From CALWZE01 sp036644375 (GTDB lineage Bacteria; Bacillota; Clostridia; Oscillospirales; Ruminococcaceae), in assembly GCA_036644375.1 (NCBI GenBank), contig JAVXQD010000008.1:1-64000 (forward strand): a stretch of 64,000 bases of DNA, read 5' to 3'. Every line of letters starts with the position of its first letter. Within the stretch, counting starts at the first letter, position 1. Positions 52,390 to 61,343 of this stretch are shown here, in pieces. Below the pieces are notes generated by a model. That model searched no databases, was not told where the DNA came from, and was given only the letters and a program-made list of their open reading frames with translations. The position numbers and the translations under genes were made by a program.

Positions 52390-53562
52390 ATGAGGGAACT
52401 TGAACTGAAATATGGCTGCAATCCTAACCAGAAGCCCGCAAAAATTTTCATGAAAGACGGAGAGCTGCCGATAATTGTCTTGAATGGCAAGCCCGGGTTT
52501 ATTAATTTTCTTGACGCATTTAATTCGTGGCAGCTCGTAAAAGAGCTTAAAGCAGCGACGGGTCTGTGCGCCGCGGCTTCTTTTAAGCACGTAAGCCCCG
52601 CCGGAGCAGCGCTTGGCGTCCCTCTTGATGACACTCTTAAAAAAATGTACTTTACCGATGAGGTTAAGCTGACTCCGATGTCAAATGCATACGCGCGTGC
52701 GCGCGGAGCGGACAGGATGTCGAGCTTCGGGGACTGGGTTGCGCTGTCCGATGAGTGCGACGAGGCAACAGCTCTTCTAATTAAAAAAGAAGTTTCCGAC
52801 GGCGTAATAGCACCCTCATACAGTGAGGCTGCACTTGAGATTCTCAAGGCAAAGCGCAAGGGCGGATATAATGTCGTGCAGATTGATCCGGCATATATTC
52901 CTGCCGCGACAGAACATAAGGACGTGTTTGGCATAACGTTTGAGCAGGGACGCAACGAGCTGAAAATAGATGACAGCATTTTTGCCAATATAGTAACAAA
53001 AAACAAAACACTGTCCAAAGAACAGAAAAACGACCTCATACTCTGTATGATTGCGCTGAAATACACCCAGTCTAATTCCGTCTGCTATGCGCAGGGCGGT
53101 CAGTTAATAGGTGTGGGAGCGGGGCAGCAGAGCCGAATCCACTGCACACGCCTCGCGGGCAATAAAGCGGATAATTGGCAGTTGCGCCATCATCCGAAGG
53201 TATTGAACCTTCCTTTCCTCGACGGCATTCAGCGCGCAAATCGCGACAATGCAATTGATGTTTATATCTCGGACGATTACGAGGACGTCATCGGTGCTGA
53301 CGTATGGGGCGAATGCTTCAAATCCCGTCCCGAGCCGCTGACACGCGAGGAAAAAAAGACATGGCTGTCTAAGGCAACAGGTGTATCACTGGGTTCGGAT
53401 GCATTCTTCCCATTTGGAGATAACATCGAGCGCGCACACAAAAGCGGAGTGACGGCTATTGTTGAGCCGGGCGGTTCAATCCGCGACGATCTTGTTATTG
53501 CTGCGTGCGACAAGTACAATATCGCAATGGCGTTTAACGGTATTCGTTTGTTTCACCATTGA
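52390..53562 (+). CDS. Stand-alone AICAR transformylase (PurH C-terminal domain type)
   Basis: Formylates AICAR with 10-formyltetrahydrofolate. The 390 residues correspond to the AICARFT half of PurH only: ELKYGCNPNQKPAK at the start, FKHVSPAGAALGVPL with the Lys-His pair, YTQSNSVCYAQGGQLIGVGAGQQSR and the terminal EPGGSIRDDLVI. No cyclohydrolase domain is attached; that activity is supplied by the upstream PurO. AGGAGG precedes the ATG. The gap of 133 bases after it holds a strong hairpin. Confidence 0.93.
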   Translation: MRELELKYGCNPNQKPAKIFMKDGELPIIVLNGKPGFINFLDAFNSWQLVKELKAATGLCAAASFKHVSPAGAALGVPLDDTLKKMYFTDEVKLTPMSNAYARARGADRMSSFGDWVALSDECDEATALLIKKEVSDGVIAPSYSEAALEILKAKRKGGYNVVQIDPAYIPAATEHKDVFGITFEQGRNELKIDDSIFANIVTKNKTLSKEQKNDLILCMIALKYTQSNSVCYAQGGQLIGVGAGQQSRIHCTRLAGNKADNWQLRHHPKVLNLPFLDGIQRANRDNAIDVYISDDYEDVIGADVWGECFKSRPEPLTREEKKTWLSKATGVSLGSDAFFPFGDNIERAHKSGVTAIVEPGGSIRDDLVIAACDKYNIAMAFNGIRLFHH

Positions 53563-53588
53563 GGCAAGGGTTCCAGTATAAAGCATTA

Positions 53589-53639
53589 CCGCATAATAGC
53601 GGTTGTAAACAGCGTGTATTTTAATTGCAATACACGCTG
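53589..53639 (+). other. Hairpins between AICAR transformylase and purD
   Basis: A perfect 11-bp stem (53610-53620 with 53629-53639, 8-base loop) follows a small CCGC/GCGG hairpin (53589-53602). No T-run follows, so it is not a standard terminator. It may be an mRNA processing or stability element inside the operon, since purD follows 57 bases later. Confidence 0.35.
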
Positions 53640-53695
53640 AGAACACATATTTTCCGACAGATCATGACTATTAACGACTGAGGAGTGTCTTACCT

Positions 53696-54982
53696 ATGAA
53701 AATTCTTGTTGTCGGCGGCGGCGGTCGCGAGCATGCGATGATCAAAAAGCTCAGGCAAAATCCCGCAATCACCGAAATATTTGCGGCACCCGGCAATGGA
53801 GGAATTTCATACGATGCCGTTTGCGCAGACATAAAGGCGACAGATATTGACGCTCTTGTCGCTTTTGCGCAGGATAAAAAAATAGACTATGTCATTGTCG
53901 CTCCGGACGATCCGCTTGTGCTCGGACTTGTCGACAGACTCGCCGAGGTCGGGATTGCCGCCTTTGGTCCGTCAAAGGCGGCTGCAATCATTGAGGGCAG
54001 CAAGGTGTTTTCTAAGCAGCTGATGCAAAAATACAATATTCCGACCGCTCAGTACGGAGTTTTTGACAGCTTGTTAAAAGCGGCAAAGCTTATAAAAAGT
54101 GTAAACACATATCCCATTGTTATAAAAGCAGACGGTCTTGCGCTCGGAAAAGGCGTGATTATATGCGAGAATGAACAGCAGGCGCTGACCGCAATTAAAC
54201 AGATGCTTGAGGATAAGATATTCGGTGCGTCGGGAAGCAAAATCGTCATTGAGGAATTTCTCACCGGCCCCGAGGTATCCGTTCTTGCATTTACTGACGG
54301 AAAAACAATAAAGCCTCTTACAAGCAGCATGGATCACAAACGCGCGCTCGACGGAGATAAGGGACTTAATACAGGGGGAATGGGCGCAATAGCTCCCAAT
54401 CCGTATTATACAAAGGCTGTTGCCGACGAATGCATGGAAAAGATTTTCATACCGACAATGAATGCTATGAATGCCGAGGACCGCACATTTAAGGGGTGCT
54501 TGTATTTCGGGCTTATGCTCACTGAAAACGGACCTAAGGTCATTGAATACAACTGCCGATTCGGAGACCCCGAGGCTCAGGTTGTTCTGCCTCTCCTCAA
54601 AAGCGATCTGCTCACGGTGATGCAGGCGACTACAACAGGCACACTTGCAGACATTCCCGTTGAATGTGGCGAGGGCAGTGCTGCGTGTGTTGTCATCGCG
54701 TCAGGCGGATATCCCGAAAGCTATGAAAAGGGCAAGGAGATTTTCGGTCTGACAGAGGGTCAGCCGTCCGTTTCAAATGCGGTTGCGTATCACGCGGGCA
54801 CGGCAAAGCAGGGGGACAAGATTGTCACAAGCGGAGGACGCGTACTGGGTGTAACGGCGGTCGGAATGGATTTGCGGACCGCACTTGACGCGGCATACGC
54901 GGCATCCGAAACAATAAGCTTTGACGGCGCCCACAAGCGATCTGATATCGGCAAGCGTGCACTTGAGGCGTCGGAAAAATAA
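53696..54982 (+). CDS. purD: Phosphoribosylamine-glycine ligase
   Basis: Joins phosphoribosylamine and glycine with ATP. The 428 residues have VVGGGGREHAMI (4-15), APDDPLVLGL, the ATP-grasp core KADGLALGKGVIIC and DHKRALDGDKGLNTGGMGAI, and YNCRFGDPEAQVVLPLL. Length is normal. GAGGAG precedes the ATG. Confidence 0.97.
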   Translation: MKILVVGGGGREHAMIKKLRQNPAITEIFAAPGNGGISYDAVCADIKATDIDALVAFAQDKKIDYVIVAPDDPLVLGLVDRLAEVGIAAFGPSKAAAIIEGSKVFSKQLMQKYNIPTAQYGVFDSLLKAAKLIKSVNTYPIVIKADGLALGKGVIICENEQQALTAIKQMLEDKIFGASGSKIVIEEFLTGPEVSVLAFTDGKTIKPLTSSMDHKRALDGDKGLNTGGMGAIAPNPYYTKAVADECMEKIFIPTMNAMNAEDRTFKGCLYFGLMLTENGPKVIEYNCRFGDPEAQVVLPLLKSDLLTVMQATTTGTLADIPVECGEGSAACVVIASGGYPESYEKGKEIFGLTEGQPSVSNAVAYHAGTAKQGDKIVTSGGRVLGVTAVGMDLRTALDAAYAASETISFDGAHKRSDIGKRALEASEK

Positions 54983-55036
54983 AATCGGTCAAGTGACAGC
55001 ATCATTCTGTTACAAGCACATAATAAGGAGCTAAAT

Positions 55037-58000
55037 ATGTCTGTTTACCGAATATATGTCGAAAAAAAAGAACCGTATGCAGTGGAGGCAAAAGCTCTGC
55101 TTCAAGAAATACGCAGTCTTCTTCTGATAAAAAATGCAACCGGCTTGCGAATAATAAACCGCTATGACGTTGAGGGAATTGACGAAAAGCTATTTCTTCA
55201 ATGCATAAATACGGTGTTCAGCGAGCCTCAGCTTGACGACACATATGCCGAGCTTCCCCACGGCGATTTTTCGGTTTTTGCCGTTGAATATCTTCCCGGA
55301 CAGTTTGACCAGCGCGCTGCCTCAGCGAGCGAATGTATACAGCTTATAAGCGCAGGTGAGCGCCCCGATGTAAAATCGGCGCGTGTATTTCTGATTTCCG
55401 GAAATTTGGACGAGGCAGAGCTTGCACAGATAAAAAAATACGTCATCAATCCTGTCGAGGCGCGCGAAGCAGAGCTTGCCTCCAAAGAGACGCTTAAAGC
55501 CAACTATGACATTCCCTCAACGGTCGAGACGCTGTCGGGATTTACGGCGCTCAGTGAAAAAGGGCTTGCGGACTTTGTAAAAAAATACGGGCTTGCGATG
55601 GACAATGAGGATATCGAATACTGTCGTAAATATTTCATTGAGGAACAGCGTGACCCGACAATTACCGAGATTCGCATGATTGATACTTATTGGTCGGATC
55701 ACTGCCGACATACGACTTTCGGAACGGTTATCGACGATGTTAAAATTGAGAATTCTCTTGTACAGACTGCATTTGAGAGTTACTTGAACATGCGCGAAAA
55801 TGTGTATGGAGAAAAACCAAGGCCGATGTGCCTGATGGATTTGGGTACGATTGCCGCCAAGTATCTGAAAAAATGCGGAGTACTGAAAAACCTTGATGAG
55901 AGTGAGGAGATAAATGCCTGCTCGGTTAAGATAAAGGTCGATAATAATGGCGCAGACGAGGATTGGCTGCTGCTGTTTAAAAACGAGACGCACAATCACC
56001 CCACAGAAATCGAGCCGTTCGGCGGTGCCGCAACCTGTATCGGCGGGGCAATTCGAGACCCGCTTGCAAACCGCGGTTATGTGTATCAGGCAATGCGCGT
56101 CACAGGAGCGGGCAATCCGCTTGCAGCTGTAAAGGACACAATCGAGGGCAAGCTTCCACAGCGCAAGCTTGTCACGACTGCGGCGGCGGGATATTCAAGT
56201 TACGGAAATCAAATCGGTCTTGCCACAGGAATTGTCGATGAGCTTTATCATGACGGTTATATCGCAAAGAGAATGGAAATCGGTGCGGTTGTCGGAGCGG
56301 TTCCCGAAAAGAACGTGAGGCGTGAGGAGCCGTGTGCAGGAGATTTGATAATTTTGCTGGGCGGAAAAACAGGACGTGACGGCTGCGGAGGTGCTACGGG
56401 AAGCTCAAAGGCGCACAAGCTCGAAAGCCTTGAAACCTGCGGCGCTGAGGTTCAGAAGGGCAATGCCCCTGTTGAACGTAAGCTGCAAAGACTGTTTCGT
56501 ACCCCCGAGGCATCCCTCATGATAAAGAGGTGCAATGATTTCGGTGCGGGCGGAGTATCTGTCGCGATAGGCGAGCTTGCGGATGGGCTTGTCATCAACC
56601 TTGATGCTGTTCCGAAAAAATATGACGGTCTCGACGGCACAGAGCTTGCCATATCCGAAAGTCAGGAGCGCATGGCGGTTGTTGTTGAGGCGAAGGATGC
56701 ACAGCGTTTCATTGAGTGTGCAAACAGAGAAAACCTTGAGGCGACAATAGTCGCGCAGGTTACATCCGATCCTCGGCTTGTCATGAATTGGAACGGGAAT
56801 AAAATCTGTGATATTTCCCGCGCTTTTCTTAACAGCAACGGCGCTGAAAAGCATATTGATATAAAGGTCGGAGAGGATTCCATTGACAAAAAGCACTCGG
56901 TCGGGAATCTCGGAGAGCGGCTTTCCGCAATGGTATCCGATCTTAACATATGCAGCAAAAAAGGCCTGGCAGAGAGGTTTGACAGCACAATAGGGGCGGG
57001 TACGGTGCTTATGCCATTCGGCGGCAGAGCTCAGATGACACCTATACAGGCCATGGTTGCAAAGCTGCCCGTTGAGGGAGAGACAAAGACCTGCTCGGGG
57101 CTTGCATGGGGATTTAACCCGTATATATCCGAAAAGAGCGAATATCGCGGGGCATATCTTGCGGTTGTGGAGAGCGTGTCAAAGCTTGTTGCGACAGGCT
57201 TTTCAAAGGAAAAGGCATACCTGACATTTCAGGAATATTTTAAGCGACTCGGCAGTGACCCTGCGCGTTGGGGCAGCCCGTTTGCTGCTCTGCTCGGCGC
57301 ACTCAAGGCGCAGTGCGACCTTGGCGTTGCGGCAATCGGCGGCAAGGACAGCATGTCCGGAACCTTCGAAAATATAGATGTCCCGCCCACACTTGTTTCA
57401 TTTGCAATTGCTTCGGGACGCACAGACAGTATTGTGTCACCGGAATTTAAACGAGTCGGCAGCCTTGTTTCATGGCTGCGTCCCGAATATGTCGATGGTA
57501 TTTTGCCAAAGCCCGAATATATGCTTCGCAACTTTGCGATAGTTGAATCGCTCATAGGTGAGGGCAAGGTGCTTTCAGTGTACACACCTGCTTTCGGTGG
57601 TGCAGCCGAGGGCTTGTTCAAAATGACGCTCGGAAATAAAATCGGCTTTTCAGCATCGGAAAACGTGAAGCTTGACGAGCTGTTCGGGTACAGCTATGGC
57701 TCGTTTATCCTTGAGATGAAAGAGGATTGCGGAGTCGGAACCGTGCTTGGACACACGACTGCCGACTTCGAATTTACCGCCTGCGGGGAAACTGTTGCAC
57801 TTGATGAAACAGAAAAGCTGTATGAACAAAAGCTCGCTCCCGTCATGCCCTATTTTGGCATTGGCGAAAGTAAGCCGGTTGACAAAATAAGCTTTATATC
57901 CGAAAAACGTGTTTCCCCCAAGCTGGGAATAGTTAAGCCGCGTGTGCTCATTCCTGTTTTTCCGGGCACAAACTGCGAATATGATTCAGCGCGGGCAATG

Positions 58001-58732
58001 CGCCTTGCGGGTGCTGAGCCCGAGGTCTTTGTCATAAACAATCTCACCCCGAACGCCGTTGCTCAGAGTGTTGAACGAATAGCGGAAATTATCGATGCAA
58101 GTCAGATGATTTTTCTGCCCGGAGGATTTTCCGGCGGCGATGAGCCCGAGGGAAGCGCAAAGTTTATCAACGCTCTTTTTCGCGCACCGAGAGTCGCGGA
58201 GGCTGTCACACGTTTGCTGAATGAGCGGGACGGACTTATGCTTGGAATATGCAATGGCTTTCAGGCGCTGATAAAATTGGGACTTGTTCCATTTGGCGAG
58301 ATTGTAAATACCGACAAGTCCTGTCCGACCCTCACTTTTAATACAATCGGCAGACATCAGAGCATGCTTGTTCACACAAGAATTGCAAGCACAAAATCAC
58401 CTTGGCTGAGCGGAGTTTCTGTAGGTGATATTCATACAGTCGCCGTGAGCCACGGCGAAGGTCGGTTCGTGGCAGATGAACACACATTAAAAGAACTGAT
58501 TGACAACGGACAGGTTACGACTCAGTATGTCAATCTGTGCGGTGAGCCGACTATGGACGTGAGATTTAATCCCAACGGAAGCTATTATGCAATTGAGGGC
58601 ATAACAAGTCCGGACGGAAGAGTGTTCGGCAAGATGGCTCACAGTGAGCGATTCGGAGACAACCTTTATAAAAACGTCGAGGGAAACAAGGATCAGAAAA
58701 TCTTCAAAAACGGCGTGGAATATTTTAAATAA
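55037..58732 (+). CDS. purL: FGAM synthase, single-chain PurL with amidotransferase domain
   Basis: Converts FGAR to FGAM with glutamine and ATP. The 1231-residue protein combines all three parts: an N-terminal PurS-like region (1-150), two ATP-binding/synthetase halves (about 200-950, with HNHPTEIEPFGGAAT around H319), and a C-terminal class I glutaminase with nucleophile C1072 in GICNGFQAL, preceded by LPGGFSGGDEPEGSAKF and followed by HGEGRF. The one-chain form explains why no purS or purQ is in the operon. AAGGAGC precedes the ATG. Confidence 0.97.
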   Translation: MSVYRIYVEKKEPYAVEAKALLQEIRSLLLIKNATGLRIINRYDVEGIDEKLFLQCINTVFSEPQLDDTYAELPHGDFSVFAVEYLPGQFDQRAASASECIQLISAGERPDVKSARVFLISGNLDEAELAQIKKYVINPVEAREAELASKETLKANYDIPSTVETLSGFTALSEKGLADFVKKYGLAMDNEDIEYCRKYFIEEQRDPTITEIRMIDTYWSDHCRHTTFGTVIDDVKIENSLVQTAFESYLNMRENVYGEKPRPMCLMDLGTIAAKYLKKCGVLKNLDESEEINACSVKIKVDNNGADEDWLLLFKNETHNHPTEIEPFGGAATCIGGAIRDPLANRGYVYQAMRVTGAGNPLAAVKDTIEGKLPQRKLVTTAAAGYSSYGNQIGLATGIVDELYHDGYIAKRMEIGAVVGAVPEKNVRREEPCAGDLIILLGGKTGRDGCGGATGSSKAHKLESLETCGAEVQKGNAPVERKLQRLFRTPEASLMIKRCNDFGAGGVSVAIGELADGLVINLDAVPKKYDGLDGTELAISESQERMAVVVEAKDAQRFIECANRENLEATIVAQVTSDPRLVMNWNGNKICDISRAFLNSNGAEKHIDIKVGEDSIDKKHSVGNLGERLSAMVSDLNICSKKGLAERFDSTIGAGTVLMPFGGRAQMTPIQAMVAKLPVEGETKTCSGLAWGFNPYISEKSEYRGAYLAVVESVSKLVATGFSKEKAYLTFQEYFKRLGSDPARWGSPFAALLGALKAQCDLGVAAIGGKDSMSGTFENIDVPPTLVSFAIASGRTDSIVSPEFKRVGSLVSWLRPEYVDGILPKPEYMLRNFAIVESLIGEGKVLSVYTPAFGGAAEGLFKMTLGNKIGFSASENVKLDELFGYSYGSFILEMKEDCGVGTVLGHTTADFEFTACGETVALDETEKLYEQKLAPVMPYFGIGESKPVDKISFISEKRVSPKLGIVKPRVLIPVFPGTNCEYDSARAMRLAGAEPEVFVINNLTPNAVAQSVERIAEIIDASQMIFLPGGFSGGDEPEGSAKFINALFRAPRVAEAVTRLLNERDGLMLGICNGFQALIKLGLVPFGEIVNTDKSCPTLTFNTIGRHQSMLVHTRIASTKSPWLSGVSVGDIHTVAVSHGEGRFVADEHTLKELIDNGQVTTQYVNLCGEPTMDVRFNPNGSYYAIEGITSPDGRVFGKMAHSERFGDNLYKNVEGNKDQKIFKNGVEYFK

Positions 58733-58804
58733 TCGCACGTTCTTCGAAATGTCCGACAATGCGGGACGCCCGTGCATTTAATCATAAAAAGGAGCTTAAT
58801 GCTA

Positions 58805-60238
58805 ATGGCACACGACAGATATATAAGTCCGTTTCAGACAAGATATGCCTCTGATGAAATGCAATATGTGTTTTCGGAGGACAATAAGTTTAAAACGTGG
58901 CGAAGATTGTGGATTGCGCTTGCAAAGGCAGAAAAGAAACAGGGACTTGACATAACCGATGAGCAAATTGCCCAGCTTGAAGCACATAAAGAGGATATAA
59001 ATTACGATGTTGCATCAGCGCGTGAAAAAGAATGCCGCCATGATGTGATGAGCCATGTCTATGCATATGGTGTTCAATGTCCCGATGCAAAGGGAATAAT
59101 TCACCTCGGCGCAACAAGCTGCTATGTCGGGGACAATACCGATGTACTCATTATGAAAGAGGCGATGGAGATTGTTAAGCGCAAACTCATAAATGTGATG
59201 TCGCTGCTTGCGGATTTCGCAAGCGAGCATAAGGATATGCCTGCTCTTGCCTATACCCATTTGCAGCCCGCACAGCTCACAACAGTGGGAAAACGCGCTG
59301 CGCTGTGGCTTAATGAGCTGTATATGGATTATTGTGAAATAGAAATGCGACTCGATTCGCTCGCTCTTTTGGGAAGTAAGGGAACAACGGGTACTCAGGC
59401 AAGCTTTGTCGAGCTTTTTGAGGGCGACAGCGCAAAAATAAAAGCGGTTGAGCAATCAATTGCAAAGGAACTCGGCTTTGACAAGGTTGTGCCGGTTTCC
59501 GGTCAGACATATTCGCGCAAGGTCGATTTTATGGTCATGAGCGCCCTTTCGGGGGTTGCGCAGTCCGCAATGAAATTCGGCAATGACATGAGGCTTTTGG
59601 CGAATTTTAAGGAGATGGAGGAGCCGTTTGAAAAGCAGCAAATAGGCTCGTCCGCAATGCCATATAAGCGCAATCCGATGAGATGTGAGCGAATTTGCGC
59701 CCTATCGCGCTATGTGATGATCGATTTGCTCAATCCGGCCTTTACCGCGGGTACGCAATGGTTTGAGCGCACTCTGGACGACAGCGCAAACAAGCGTATT
59801 TCGGTAGCCGAGGCGTTTCTTGCAACTGATGCGATACTCAATATTATGCTTAATGTCTGCGACGGGCTTGTGGTTTACCCAAAAGTAATTCATGCGCGCG
59901 TAATGGCGGAGCTTCCGTTTATGGCAACCGAAAATATTATGATGAGCGCGGTAAAAAAAGGCGGGGATCGGCAGATTTTGCATGAAAAGCTCCGTGTCCA
60001 TTCTATTGCAGCTGCAAAGGTTGTCAAGGAGGAGGGCGGCACAAACGACCTCATCGAGCGCGTGTGTGCAGACCCGGATTTTGGGCTGGACTATGATGAA
60101 ATAGAGGCATTGCTTGACCCGTCAGCTTTTACGGGCAGAGCGGCAGAACAGACCTCTGAATTTTTGGACGAGGTAATAAATCCAATACTGACAAAAAACA
60201 AACAGCTTTTAGGCGAACGGGCGCAGCTCTCTGTTTGA
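58805..60238 (+). CDS. purB: Adenylosuccinate lyase
   Basis: Acts twice: SAICAR to AICAR plus fumarate, and adenylosuccinate to AMP. The 477 residues (from MAHDRYISPFQTRYAS) have the fumarase-superfamily signature GSSAMPYKRNPM (about 292-303), preceded by the active-site THLQPAQLTT. An ATG at 58799 two codons earlier and a GTG at 58772 are alternative starts; GGAG lies at 58791-58794, so either ATG is acceptable. It is the last gene of the operon and is followed by a terminator. Confidence 0.95.
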   Translation: MAHDRYISPFQTRYASDEMQYVFSEDNKFKTWRRLWIALAKAEKKQGLDITDEQIAQLEAHKEDINYDVASAREKECRHDVMSHVYAYGVQCPDAKGIIHLGATSCYVGDNTDVLIMKEAMEIVKRKLINVMSLLADFASEHKDMPALAYTHLQPAQLTTVGKRAALWLNELYMDYCEIEMRLDSLALLGSKGTTGTQASFVELFEGDSAKIKAVEQSIAKELGFDKVVPVSGQTYSRKVDFMVMSALSGVAQSAMKFGNDMRLLANFKEMEEPFEKQQIGSSAMPYKRNPMRCERICALSRYVMIDLLNPAFTAGTQWFERTLDDSANKRISVAEAFLATDAILNIMLNVCDGLVVYPKVIHARVMAELPFMATENIMMSAVKKGGDRQILHEKLRVHSIAAAKVVKEEGGTNDLIERVCADPDFGLDYDEIEALLDPSAFTGRAAEQTSEFLDEVINPILTKNKQLLGERAQLSV

Positions 60239-60283
60239 TTGTGTACCCTAATCGTTTGCTGAAACTCAATAACAGCAAAATGA

Positions 60284-60330
60284 AAAAAGCTCACCAAGCC
60301 ATCAACATGTGGTCTTAGTGAGCTTTTTGC
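60284..60330 (+). terminator. Terminator of the purine operon
   Basis: A stem of 11 pairs (60284-60294 with 60318-60328), extended by AAG/CTT pairing inside, ends in five T residues about 50 bases after the purB stop. Confidence 0.8.
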
Positions 60331-60413
60331 AAATATTCCGATAATGAAGCAAGCTATCTTTAACAGTTAAAAAGCGATATAATCAGTAAAGGAAAAAACA
60401 AGGATGTGAGTTT

Positions 60414-60773
60414 TTGAACAAAGCTGATTTCATAGAGCTGTGCCTGACATATACCGATGCGGTTGTCGACAGACCGTTTGACCTTGACACCGACACGACA
60501 GTTGCCAGACATGCGGACAACAGAAAATGGTTTGCGCTGATTTTTTTACTTAATGGCAGGCAGTGTGTCAATCTCAAGCTCGACCCGATGAAAGCCGAGT
60601 TTTTTCGCTCGGCTTATTTTGGAATAACAGCGGGCTGGCATATGAATCATATACACTGGTCGACGCTCTGCCTTGAAAGCGATGTGCCTGATTCTGTTAT
60701 TGAAGAGCTGTTGAGTGACAGCCATGCACTGACTGCAAACAGAAAGAGAATAAATAATGACACTTCTGATTGA
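60414..60773 (+). CDS. YjbR/MmcQ-family protein
   Basis: 119-residue protein of the MmcQ/YjbR group, small soluble proteins with a DNA-binding-like fold but no proven role. Visible family features: ADFIELCLTYTDAVVDRPF (4-22), HADNRKWFALIF and CVNLKLDPMKAEFFRS. The start is TTG at 60414 with an AAGGATG-type ribosome binding site; no ATG is available at the right place. It overlaps the next gene by 17 bases. Confidence 0.8.
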   Translation: MNKADFIELCLTYTDAVVDRPFDLDTDTTVARHADNRKWFALIFLLNGRQCVNLKLDPMKAEFFRSAYFGITAGWHMNHIHWSTLCLESDVPDSVIEELLSDSHALTANRKRINNDTSD

Positions 60774-61215
60774 TGCGGACGGATGCCCGGTTGTTAATCT
60801 CACAATCTCAGCCGCGAAAAAGCATGGGCTTAAGTGTATAATATTGTGCGACACCTCACATGTTTTTGAACGTGACGGAGCAACAACCGTGACCGTGTCC
60901 AAAGGAGCCGACAGCGTCGATTTTGCGCTGGTCAACATGGTGCAAAAAGGCGATATCGCAATCACTCAGGATTATGGCCTTGCGGCGATGTGCCTTGCAA
61001 GAAACGCGATTCCTATTCGGCAGGACGGACTTGTTTTCGATGGAGATAATATAGATTCGCTTTTGCTTCAGCGGCATACAGCAAAAAAAATACGCATGGG
61101 CGGCGGCAGAATAAAGGGACACGCAAAGCGTTCGCCAGGTGACGATGAGCGCTTTTGCGAGGCGCTTGAAAAGCTTATCACGATTGGGAAACAATCGGAA
61201 TCGAGGGATAATTAA
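60757..61215 (+). CDS. YaiI/YqxD (UPF0178) family protein
   Basis: 152-residue member of the PIN-like UPF0178 family. The start LLIDADGCPVVN, the VSKGADSVDFALVNMVQKGDIAITQDYGLAAM core and MGGGRIKGHAKRSPGDDERF are typical, with acidic residues placed as in PIN-type nucleases. Activity is unproven. The ATG lies within the end of the YjbR gene. Confidence 0.88.
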   Translation: MTLLIDADGCPVVNLTISAAKKHGLKCIILCDTSHVFERDGATTVTVSKGADSVDFALVNMVQKGDIAITQDYGLAAMCLARNAIPIRQDGLVFDGDNIDSLLLQRHTAKKIRMGGGRIKGHAKRSPGDDERFCEALEKLITIGKQSESRDN

Positions 61216-61343
61216 GGCGAAATTTGCGGGAGCAGTCCGGACAAGCACGCGTCGAGCATCAAAAAAGTATGCGAGAAAATTCGTTTTTACGAAGCAATAT
61301 ACTTTACAGTAATTACAATAAAAGACGGGAGTTAAATATTTCA

